7,241 nt of DNA from an uncultured Saprospirales bacterium (GTDB lineage: Bacteria > Bacteroidota > Bacteroidia > Chitinophagales > JADIYW01). The DNA is taken from positions 1-7,241 of the forward strand of contig CALLKF010000076.1 of NCBI GenBank assembly GCA_938008535.1, in the 5' to 3' direction. The notes under the pieces were generated by a model. It was given only the letters and a program-made list of their open reading frames with translations. It did not search any database and had not been told where the DNA came from. Positions 1-6,069 of the stretch are shown here, one piece after another. Position numbers and translations under genes: made by a program. The stretch's first letter is position 1, and every line of letters begins with the position of its first letter.

Positions 1-1156
1 AAATAGTAAATTTGATTTTTTTCATGCAATCTTACATGAAATAGGACATGTATTAGGGCTTGACCATGCAATAAATCCCATAGCAAACGGTACTAGTTTA
101 GCTAGTTCTGGATATGGTGAATTAATGTATGCACACTTACTAGATACTATTAAATCCACTTCACAACGTTCCACATTAGAAACAGGTCGACAAATGGCAA
201 AAGTTGCTAGTTTAAATATTAAAGATAGCAGTAAAGTAGTAAACTGGTCAGGATGTAGCGATATTAAAAAAATCCGTGAATTCAAAAGTCCAAGTGATAA
301 AGTAGGTTGTATTGGTGCACCAGTTTCTTTTACTGCCTATTGCGAACAACCAAGCGGCAGTCCTGCACCAACCTATCAATGGCAACATTTAAATACATTA
401 AACGCTTGGGTAAATTCTACCTCATTTAATTTAGCCGCAACAGTAACAGGAGCAACAACATCTACGTTCACCATTTCAAACCCAGGTGCATTGTTAAATG
501 GGAAACCATTCAGATGTAAAATATCAAATGTAGATGGTTGCACGCTTTACACCCAAGTTGCAATACTATCATTTAATACACCATCCTTTTATGCAAATCC
601 AACAAATGGAACAGTAAATGAACATGGCAATTATAATTTTCCTGCTCAATCAACTGATTCAACATTGCAATATAAATGGCAACAAAAATTGGCTGGTTCA
701 TCAGTTTACAATGATATTAATAATGGCGGTTATTTTAGTGGCACTACAACACAAGTATTATCAATTGGTAATACACCTTACATTTTCGACCAAAGTTATT
801 TTCGTTGTAAAGGCACAAATACTGCGGGTTGTGTTGGTTATTCTACAGCAGCTAAACTTACTGTATATCCCACAGGTTTTGCACCAACTAATCCAACTAC
901 AAAAATCAGTGCATCTAATTTAAAAGCATCTGTTTTCCCTAATCCAAGTAGCAACTTAATTACAATTAGTTTAGATGATTCTAAATTAATTCAGAGAATT
1001 GTAGTATTTAATAGCAAAGGAAATGTCGTTATTTCAAACAGTTATAATGCGAATACAGCAACATTAGATATCAGCAGTTTTCCAACAGGTTTATACATGA
1101 TAAAAATTTCCGATGGTAATTCAGAAACTACAAAAGAAATTATAATTACACATTAA
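1..1156 (+). CDS. Secreted matrixin-like zinc metalloprotease with two Ig-like domains and T9SS sorting domain (5' partial)
   Basis: The reading frame is open from base 2 to the TAA at 1154-1156, giving 384 visible residues; the true start lies left of the window. The ATG at 125 is not the start, because the frame upstream of it encodes HEIGHVLGLDH (bases 35-67, residues 12-22). This is the HExxHxxGxxH zinc site of metzincins, with three His ligands and a catalytic Glu. A Met-turn-like LMY follows with Met at 125-127. The spacing and sequence suit matrixin (M10-like) enzymes. Two Ig-like domains follow at roughly residues 100-191 and 195-289, each with a core YxW and a late FRC. The last ~77 residues carry VFPNPSSN, a SSFPTGLYMIKI-type segment and a Lys-rich end, the usual type A T9SS C-terminal signal. 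This implies export across the outer membrane and surface attachment or release. The signal peptide and prodomain are not visible. The substrate is unknown; protein degradation or adhesion-linked proteolysis is inferred. Confidence 0.88.
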   Translation, partial: NSKFDFFHAILHEIGHVLGLDHAINPIANGTSLASSGYGELMYAHLLDTIKSTSQRSTLETGRQMAKVASLNIKDSSKVVNWSGCSDIKKIREFKSPSDKVGCIGAPVSFTAYCEQPSGSPAPTYQWQHLNTLNAWVNSTSFNLAATVTGATTSTFTISNPGALLNGKPFRCKISNVDGCTLYTQVAILSFNTPSFYANPTNGTVNEHGNYNFPAQSTDSTLQYKWQQKLAGSSVYNDINNGGYFSGTTTQVLSIGNTPYIFDQSYFRCKGTNTAGCVGYSTAAKLTVYPTGFAPTNPTTKISASNLKASVFPNPSSNLITISLDDSKLIQRIVVFNSKGNVVISNSYNANTATLDISSFPTGLYMIKISDGNSETTKEIIITH

Positions 1157-1180
1157 ATGTTTTAATTTCTTTTTAATTTC

Positions 1181-1244
1181 TTTGCCACGAATTTCACAAA
1201 TCAACACGAATTATTTATTGAAAATTAGTGCAATTCGTGGCAAA
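1181..1244. repeat. Imperfect palindromic repeat built of CACGAATT units; possible dispersed repeat and 3'-end hairpin
   Basis: The arms TTTGCCACGAATT (1181-1193) and AATTCGTGGCAAA (1232-1244) are perfect 13-base reverse complements. Pairing continues inward as CAC/GTG (1195-1197 with 1228-1230) and AAT/ATT (1199-1201 with 1224-1226), each after one mismatch, leaving a 22-base loop. The left side contains CACGAATT at 1186, a degenerate CACAAATC at 1195 and CACGAATT again at 1205, a 9-10 base period. The right side has inverted copies at 1223 and 1232. It begins 24 bases after the metalloprotease stop, so the RNA could fold into a 3'-end hairpin, although no clean T-tract follows. From memory, similar elements are scattered through Bacteroidota genomes; copy number cannot be tested here. 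Confidence 0.65.
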
Positions 1245-1295
1245 ATAAATTTTACTTGCAAACATTCTTTCAACGTCGTTTCCACAGAAAACAGT

Positions 1296-1319
1296 CGTTT
1301 ATAAACAGTGTTTTAAACG
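1296..1319. repeat. Small imperfect hairpin
   Basis: CGTTTA (1296-1301) pairs with TAAACG (1314-1319), and inside it AAAC (1303-1306) pairs with GTTT (1310-1313) around an AGT loop, with T1302 bulged. It is AT-rich and weak. Its role is unknown and it may be chance. Confidence 0.3.
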
Positions 1320-1443
1320 AAATTGAGCCATTCATAAACATTATTTTATTATAAAATTATCTAAGTAATTGATTTAAAATATGGTAACCTATAGTTCCAC
1401 GATTTTTACATTATTAACATATTAACGTTGACTATTCCATCTT

Positions 1444-1471
1444 TTTGAACGAACTTAATTCTCTATTTTCG
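1444..1471 (+). promoter_or_regulatory. Candidate dnaB promoter (Bacteroidota type)
   Basis: TTG at 1444-1446 is followed after 17 bases by TATTTTCG (1464-1471), one mismatch from the Bacteroidota -7 consensus TAnnTTTG. The spacing suits the -33/-7 arrangement known for this phylum. The dnaB ATG lies only 6 bases further on, so the message would have almost no leader. A promoter further upstream is possible. Confidence 0.35.
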
Positions 1472-1477
1472 TGAACT

Positions 1478-2998
1478 ATGGAAGAGCAGGCAACGAATAA
1501 AAGAACTACACGTTTTACTCGCAATAAAACAGAAGATATTTCTAATTTACTCTATGGGAAAATTCCACCACAAGCACGTGAATTAGAAGAAGCTGTGTTA
1601 GGTGCAATTTTAATTGAAAAAGATGCCATTTCGTATATTTCTGATATCTTAAAGCCAGAAAGTTTTTATGTAGATGCTCATTCTACTATTTTTCGTTCTA
1701 TTCAATCGCTTTTCGGAAAATCACAACCTATTGATTTATTAACGGTAACCGAAGATTTACGCAAAAGTGCAAAATTAGAAGAAGTTGGCGGTGCCTATTA
1801 TTTAAGTGAATTAACCAACAAAGTTGCGTCTTCTGCAAACGTAGAATACCACGCACGTATCATCATACAAAAATTTATTCAGCGAGAATTGATCCGAATT
1901 TCCAATGATATTATTCGAGATTCTTACGAAGACACAACAGACGTTTTCGATTTATTAGATGCAGCAGAACGCAAAATTTATGAAATCACCGATAAAAATT
2001 TACGAAATTCAACTCAAGGAATTGGTCAATTAGTTTCTAAATCTGTTTTGCAAATTGATGGCTTATTAAATAGAGATGATGGTTTGTTAGATGATTCAGT
2101 TCCATCTGGTTATACAGAAATGGATAGAATGACGTCTGGTTGGAAAGCTACCGACTTGATTATTGTTGCAGCGCGTCCATCGATGGGTAAAACAGCATTC
2201 GTATTAAATTTAGCACGCAATGCAGCAGTTGATCACAACATGCCTGTTGCAATATTTTCATTAGAAATGGGTGCTGTGCAATTAGCAAAAAGGTTAATTT
2301 CTATTGAAACAGAAATCGATGCACAAAAAGTATCAAATGGAAAATTAGATAATAATGAATATGCAATTTTGCGCGATAAAGTAGAACGATTATCTCAAGC
2401 ACCAATTTATATAAACGATCAACCAGCAATCAATATTTACGAGTTACGCGCGCAATGTCGCCGTTTACAAAATGCGCACGGAATTAAAATGGTTATCATC
2501 GATTATTTGCAATTAATGAGTGGTGGTGGCGACAAAGGCATGAATCGCGAACAAGAAATTTCATCTATTTCACGTTCGTTAAAAGGATTGGCAAAAGAAT
2601 TAAATATTCCTGTAATTGCACTGTCACAGTTAAGTCGTGCAGTAGAATCACGTGGTGGCGAGAAAAAACCGATGCTCTCAGATTTACGTGAATCTGGATC
2701 TATTGAACAAGATGCAGATATGGTAATGTTTTTATACAGACCAGAATATTATAATTTAACAGAAGGTCAAGATGGTGCATCCTTAAAAGATGTAGCTGAA
2801 GTTATTATTGCCAAGCATAGAAATGGTCCAACAGGTAGTGTTAATCTTCGTTTCAATAAAAATTTCGGACGCTTCTATGATGCAGGTGGTTTGTATGAAG
2901 AATTCCAGGAAATGACATCGTTTAAAACGGTTCAATCTAAAGGTAATTACATGAAAGACGATGATTCAAAAAGTGACGAAAATTTTGACTTATTCTAG
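1478..2998 (+). CDS. dnaB: Replicative DNA helicase DnaB
   Basis: This 506-residue protein is the hexameric helicase that unwinds DNA at the replication fork using ATP and recruits primase DnaG. The N-terminal dimerisation domain spans about residues 27-130 (PPQARELEEAVLGAILIE opening), followed by a linker and the RecA-like C-terminal domain from about residue 205. Visible motifs are Walker A ARPSMGKT (232-239), catalytic Glu in SLEM (Glu263), Walker B MVIIDYLQLM (338-347), the ALSQLSR segment with Gln384, the SGSIEQDADMVMF block (406-418) and KHRNGPTG (446-453), where the arginine-finger region lies. Length is normal and no intein interrupts the ATPase motifs, a frequent site for inteins in dnaB. 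The chosen ATG gives the usual short polar N-terminus. The C-terminus is acidic and ends DENFDLF. It appears to be a single-gene unit ending at the hairpin at 3130-3160. Confidence 0.97.
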   Translation: MEEQATNKRTTRFTRNKTEDISNLLYGKIPPQARELEEAVLGAILIEKDAISYISDILKPESFYVDAHSTIFRSIQSLFGKSQPIDLLTVTEDLRKSAKLEEVGGAYYLSELTNKVASSANVEYHARIIIQKFIQRELIRISNDIIRDSYEDTTDVFDLLDAAERKIYEITDKNLRNSTQGIGQLVSKSVLQIDGLLNRDDGLLDDSVPSGYTEMDRMTSGWKATDLIIVAARPSMGKTAFVLNLARNAAVDHNMPVAIFSLEMGAVQLAKRLISIETEIDAQKVSNGKLDNNEYAILRDKVERLSQAPIYINDQPAINIYELRAQCRRLQNAHGIKMVIIDYLQLMSGGGDKGMNREQEISSISRSLKGLAKELNIPVIALSQLSRAVESRGGEKKPMLSDLRESGSIEQDADMVMFLYRPEYYNLTEGQDGASLKDVAEVIIAKHRNGPTGSVNLRFNKNFGRFYDAGGLYEEFQEMTSFKTVQSKGNYMKDDDSKSDENFDLF

Positions 2999-3051
2999 GT
3001 CTTCAAGATACATATACCGAAAAACAAGTATTTTAATAAAAAGTAATATTA

Positions 3052-3067
3052 TTTGACAAACGTCAAA
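3052..3067. promoter_or_regulatory. Crp/Fnr-like operator dyad
   Basis: TTTGAC (3052-3057) and GTCAAA (3062-3067) are perfect inverted arms around AAAC. The core fits TTG-N8-CAA, the half-site frame used by many Crp/Fnr-family regulators. Its centre (3059.5) is about 42-44 bases upstream of the start predicted from the -7 box at 3089-3096, the classical class II activator position. No TTG -33 element sits at 17-23 bases from that box, which would suit activator dependence. The regulator is unknown and none is encoded in the window. Confidence 0.4.
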
Positions 3068-3088
3068 GATAACACTAAATTAACATTG

Positions 3089-3096
3089 TATTTTTG
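3089..3096 (+). promoter_or_regulatory. -7 promoter box in dnaB-phasin gap
   Basis: TATTTTTG matches TAnnTTTG exactly. It points rightward, toward the terminator only about 35 bases away, with no protein gene in between. The predicted start is about 3101-3104. Confidence 0.4.
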
Positions 3097-3102
3097 TAGT
3101 AG

Positions 3103-3160
3103 AAAGTTAGAAACATAAAAATCCAAATGAAACGCCTTTGCAACAGCTAGGCGTTTTTTT
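3103..3160 (+). ncRNA. Putative very short RNA ending in an intrinsic terminator
   Basis: A transcript from the -7 box at 3089-3096 to the T-run at 3154-3160 would be about 58 bases: an unpaired A-rich 5' part (3103-3129) followed by the terminator stem-loop. The only ORF inside is seven codons (ATG 3127, MKRLCNS, TAG 3148-3150), lying within the hairpin, and I doubt it is translated. The 3' end touches the stop codon of the convergent phasin-like gene. The existence of this RNA is inferred only from promoter, operator and terminator spacing; the hairpin alone could simply be the dnaB terminator. Confidence 0.3.
3130..3160 (+). terminator. Intrinsic terminator downstream of dnaB
   Basis: AAACGCCT (3130-3137) pairs perfectly with AGGCGTTT (3149-3156) around an 11-base loop, followed by an uninterrupted T-run through 3160. 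It is a strong plus-strand terminator for dnaB and for any RNA from the 3089 promoter. On the minus strand the stem is followed by only three Ts before other bases, so it would be a weaker terminator for the phasin-like gene, whose stop codon (complement of 3159-3161) overlaps the T-run. Confidence 0.8.
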
Positions 3161-3485
3161 ATGCTTTATTCGAAAAACTCTTTAAGAGTAATGATGATGT
3201 TTGCTTAATGTCATTCATGTTTTTTTCAACATCATCTTTTAATTGTTGTACAGTTTGTAAATTTAATTTGGTCAACAATATATCTAACCTAGATTGTAAA
3301 GAACCTTGTATGGTATCTAAATCTGTTCGCAAGTTTAAAAAAAACTGATCTACAATTCGCTCACCTTCTTCTTCCACAAAATGATTATTCTGTATTAAAT
3401 CTTCTAATAATTCTTTAAACTTTTCATTTGCAATAGATGCAATACCTACTGATGTGTAAATATATTTTTTAAGAAACTCATCCAT
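3159..3485 (-). CDS. Phasin-like small coiled-coil protein
   Basis: The protein has 108 residues, with ATG at 3485 and TAA at 3161-3159. It opens with KKYIYTSVGIASIANEKF, continues with an EEEGERIVDQFF segment at about residues 38-49, and then runs as a long amphipathic helix to the end (LQSRLDILLTKLNLQTVQQL and on). This resembles the phasin family / PHA granule-associated domain proteins (the 'K..YTGVGL...EKA...V..G.....EEGE..V' pattern), which are small helical proteins often found without PHA synthase in Bacteroidota. No signal peptide or membrane segment is evident, so it should be cytoplasmic. Its function is uncertain: granule or lipid-surface coating, or a helical chaperone-like role, is inference from the family. 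It is a lone gene, convergent with dnaB and divergent from recJ. Confidence 0.7.
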   Translation of the reverse strand: MDEFLKKYIYTSVGIASIANEKFKELLEDLIQNNHFVEEEGERIVDQFFLNLRTDLDTIQGSLQSRLDILLTKLNLQTVQQLKDDVEKNMNDIKQTSSLLLKSFSNKA

Positions 3486-3501
3486 GTTTTAAATTATTAT
3501 T

Positions 3502-3509
3502 CAAAGATA
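3502..3509 (-). promoter_or_regulatory. Candidate -7 box of the phasin-like gene
   Basis: Read on the minus strand this is TATCTTTG, an exact TAnnTTTG match. It lies 16 bases upstream of the ATG and would give a leader of about 10 bases. A TTG-like -33 (complement of 3524-3526) is only 14 bases away, shorter than usual. Confidence 0.42.
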
Positions 3510-3536
3510 AATTTTCCATTTTACAACTTTGCGAAT

Positions 3537-3556
3537 TAATTATTAAGCGATAATTA
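3537..3556. repeat. AT-rich inverted repeat in the divergent recJ/phasin promoter region
   Basis: TAATTAT (3537-3543) and ATAATTA (3550-3556) are perfect 7-base inverted arms around TAAGCG. It lies mid-way in the 149-base divergent gap, where a shared operator would sit. In AT-rich DNA such a palindrome can arise by chance. Confidence 0.28.
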
Positions 3557-3610
3557 TTTCTGTAGATAAATTTTTCAATCATTTAATTATATTAAACCAT
3601 AACTATTCAA

Positions 3611-3618
3611 TAAATTTG
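3611..3618 (+). promoter_or_regulatory. Candidate -7 box of recJ-lptB
   Basis: TAAATTTG matches TAnnTTTG exactly and lies 16 bases before the recJ ATG, giving a leader of about 10 bases. No TTG -33 element is visible at the usual distance. Confidence 0.42.
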
Positions 3619-3634
3619 GTTTTTATCCAAAAAT

Positions 3635-5332
3635 ATGCAAAATCAAAAAAGGTGGATTGAACTCGAAGCAGATGAGAAAATTGTTCAACAATTGCAAACT
3701 GAATTAAACATTCATCCTGTTTTATGTAAATTATTAGTGCTGCGAAACATCAATACATTTGATGAAGCTAAAGATTTTTTTCGTCCAAATTTAAATAAAT
3801 TACACGATCCGTTTTTGATGCGTGATATGGACAAAGCCATCACACGTATTGAAACTGCGATTGCAAACAACGAACGTATTTTAATTTATGGTGATTATGA
3901 TGTAGATGGAACAACCGCTGTTTCCTTAGTATATTCTTATTTCAAAGATTTTTACGATAATATTTGCTACTATATTCCAGATAGATATACTGAAGGTTAC
4001 GGCATTTCTTTTCAAGGAATTGATTTTGCAAAAGACAATAATGTAACATTAATAATTGCATTGGATTGTGGTATCAAAGCCAATGATAAAGTTGATTATG
4101 CAAACGAAAGAAACATCGATTTTATTATTTGCGACCACCATTTACCAGGTGATGTGTTGCCAAATGCAGTAGCAGTTTTAGATCCTAAAAGAAATGATTG
4201 CACCTATCCGTTTGATGAATTAAGTGGCTGTGGAATTGGCTTTAAATTGATTCAAGCATACGCAGAAAAAAATAAATTAAATGCAGAAAAAATCTATGAC
4301 CAACTAGATTTAGTTGCCGTAAGTATTGCATCAGATTTAGTTCCAATTACTGGTGAAAACAGAATCTTGGCAAAGTTTGGCTGCGATAGAATTAACCAAA
4401 ATCCACGTGCAGGAATTAAAGCATTGATGAGCGAATTAAAACTCAGCAGAAATCTTGATATTACCGATTTAGTTTTCATAATCGGACCGCGAATTAATGC
4501 TGCTGGAAGAATTGCACATGGCTCAGAAGCAGTTACTTTATTGATAGAAAATGATTACGAAGTTGCAATTGAAAAAACAAAAAAAGTACAACAAAATAAT
4601 ACTGACAGAAAAACCATCGACAAAGATATTACAGACGAAGCATTTGCGATGATTGATAACAACGAAACACTAATCCATAAAAAAACGACTGTATTGTATC
4701 AAGAACATTGGCACAAAGGCGTGGTTGGAATTGTGGCTTCACGCATGATTGAAAAATATTACAGACCAACCATAATTTTGGCATCATCGAATGGAAAAGC
4801 AGTTGGCTCTGGTCGCTCTGTGCCTGGTTTTGATTTGTATGATGCCATCGATTCGTGCAGCGAACATTTAGTGCAGTTTGGTGGACACAAATACGCAGCT
4901 GGTTTAACTATTGAGTTAGATAAAATTCAGGATTTTTCAGATGCTTTTGAAAAAATTGTAACCGAACGAATTACAGCTGATCAACAAATTCCGCAAGTTG
5001 AAATTGATGCTGAAATTGAACTCACAGATATCAACGATAAATTTTATAATATTTTAGAACAAATGGCGCCGTTTGGTCCAGGAAATATGCGACCAACTTT
5101 TGTTACCAAGGAAGTATATGATACTGGTTACAGTAAAGTGCTAAATGGCAATCACCTAAAATTAAATATTTTAAAAGATGGACAAAGTCCGAAGAATGGC
5201 GTTGGTTTTGGAATGGGAAATTATATGGAACTCATGGAACAAAAAGAAACGGTAGATATTTGTTATCAGTTGTATGCAAATGAATGGAACAACCAAATAA
5301 AAATTGAATTTAAATTAAAAGATTTAAGGTAA
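3635..5332 (+). CDS. recJ: Single-stranded-DNA-specific 5'-3' exonuclease RecJ
   Basis: This 565-residue cytoplasmic nuclease degrades single-stranded DNA 5' to 3' in recombinational and mismatch repair. The DHH phosphoesterase domain (about 80-240) shows motif I GDYDVDG (86-92), Asp144 in LDCG, the DHH signature at 167-169, Asp183 in LDPKRND and Asp234, which together make the two-metal site. The GPRINAAGRI block (284-293) is the link to the DHHA1 domain. That domain shows HKGVVGIVASR (360-370), GSGRSVPGFDL (391-401) and GGHKYAAGL (416-424). The OB-fold part follows from about 450, with MAPFGPGNMRPTF at 477-489. Length and motifs are complete. The ATG at 3635 gives the normal short N-terminus (RWIEL, the conserved 'kWi' opening). 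It is followed after five bases by lptB, so the two are almost certainly co-transcribed. Confidence 0.97.
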   Translation: MQNQKRWIELEADEKIVQQLQTELNIHPVLCKLLVLRNINTFDEAKDFFRPNLNKLHDPFLMRDMDKAITRIETAIANNERILIYGDYDVDGTTAVSLVYSYFKDFYDNICYYIPDRYTEGYGISFQGIDFAKDNNVTLIIALDCGIKANDKVDYANERNIDFIICDHHLPGDVLPNAVAVLDPKRNDCTYPFDELSGCGIGFKLIQAYAEKNKLNAEKIYDQLDLVAVSIASDLVPITGENRILAKFGCDRINQNPRAGIKALMSELKLSRNLDITDLVFIIGPRINAAGRIAHGSEAVTLLIENDYEVAIEKTKKVQQNNTDRKTIDKDITDEAFAMIDNNETLIHKKTTVLYQEHWHKGVVGIVASRMIEKYYRPTIILASSNGKAVGSGRSVPGFDLYDAIDSCSEHLVQFGGHKYAAGLTIELDKIQDFSDAFEKIVTERITADQQIPQVEIDAEIELTDINDKFYNILEQMAPFGPGNMRPTFVTKEVYDTGYSKVLNGNHLKLNILKDGQSPKNGVGFGMGNYMELMEQKETVDICYQLYANEWNNQIKIEFKLKDLR

Positions 5333-5337
5333 GTATC

Positions 5338-6069
5338 ATGATTTTACGTTCAGAAAATTTAGTAAAAATATATGGTGGTCGAAAAGTAGTTGACAACGTT
5401 ACCATTGAAGTAAATCAAGGTGAAATTGTTGGTTTGCTTGGACCAAATGGTGCTGGCAAAACAACTTCTTTTTATATGACAGTAGGATTAGTAACACCAG
5501 ACCAAGGCAAAGTTTTTTTGGATGATAAAAATATTTCATCAGTAGCAATGTACAAACGTGCTAAACTTGGAATTGGCTATTTGCCACAGGAAAATTCAGT
5601 ATTCAGAACGCTAAGTGTAGAAGATAACATCAGAGCCATTTTAGAATTCACCGATTTAAAACGTTCTCAACAAAAAGAAAAATTAGAAGTATTGTTAGAT
5701 GAATTTGGCTTAACACATGTACGCAAAACCAAAGGAAAATTATTATCTGGTGGCGAACGCAGAAGAACCGAAATTGCGCGCGCATTAGCATCTGATCCGA
5801 AATTTATTTTACTAGATGAACCATTTGCAGGCATTGATCCTATTGCTGTTGAAGACATACAACAAATTGTAGAAAAATTAAAATACAAAAATATCGGCAT
5901 CTTAATTACTGATCACAACGTACAGGAAACATTAAGCATTACTGATCGTGCATACTTATTATTTGAAGGAAAAATTTTAAAGCAAGGCACTGCAGAAGAA
6001 CTCGCATCAGACGAACAAGTACGCAAAGTTTATCTTGGTCAGAATTTTGAGTTGAGGAAAAAGTACTAG
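5338..6069 (+). CDS. lptB: LPS export ABC transporter ATPase LptB
   Basis: This 243-residue cytoplasmic ATPase works as a dimer under LptF/LptG and powers extraction of lipopolysaccharide from the inner membrane through the Lpt bridge. Motifs in order are Walker A GPNGAGKTT (35-43), the Q-loop region GYLPQENSVFR with Gln84 and Phe89-Arg90 (equivalent to the residues of E. coli LptB that contact the coupling helices), signature LSGGE (136-140), Walker B FILLDE with Glu161, and switch His193. The PQ-S-FR-L-VEDN wording is diagnostic for LptB rather than the related LivF/LivG ATPases. It starts five bases after the recJ stop; AAGG at 5326-5329 is a possible weak ribosome site, and translation may be coupled. 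No lptC, lptF or lptG lies beside it here. Its stop codon directly abuts that of the opposite-strand prenyl synthetase. Confidence 0.95.
   Translation: MILRSENLVKIYGGRKVVDNVTIEVNQGEIVGLLGPNGAGKTTSFYMTVGLVTPDQGKVFLDDKNISSVAMYKRAKLGIGYLPQENSVFRTLSVEDNIRAILEFTDLKRSQQKEKLEVLLDEFGLTHVRKTKGKLLSGGERRRTEIARALASDPKFILLDEPFAGIDPIAVEDIQQIVEKLKYKNIGILITDHNVQETLSITDRAYLLFEGKILKQGTAEELASDEQVRKVYLGQNFELRKKY

Larger units (their letters stand above)
1157..1477. other. Gene-free gap between metalloprotease and dnaB
   Basis: This AT-rich 321-base stretch has no convincing ORF. It contains the near-tandem pair TTTAATTTCT/TTTTAATTTC at 1161-1180, the long hairpin repeat at 1181-1244, a weaker hairpin at 1296-1319 and a candidate dnaB promoter at 1444-1471. 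I see no RNA gene in it. Confidence 0.7.

Noticed and set aside
22..285. An 87-codon open frame on the minus strand
   Set aside because: It lies antisense to the zinc-site and downstream region of the metalloprotease, whose protein is clearly conserved, and the frame shows no recognisable domain.
618..923. A 101-codon plus-strand frame
   Set aside because: It is a shifted frame inside the Ig-like domains. Its hydrophobic, Gln-rich composition is a by-product of AT-rich codons.
1260..1477. Possible replication origin next to dnaB, suggested by AT-rich DNA and a DnaA-box-like GTTTCCACA near 1279
   Set aside because: Only one degenerate box is visible, with no cluster, and dnaB is not a usual oriC neighbour.
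1478..2998. Intein in dnaB
   Set aside because: The helicase motifs run without interruption and the length is normal for an intein-free DnaB.
3127..3150. Seven-codon leader peptide (MKRLCNS) with attenuation
   Set aside because: The reading frame sits inside the terminator stem and no plus-strand gene follows until recJ, about 485 bases downstream, so there is no attenuation target.
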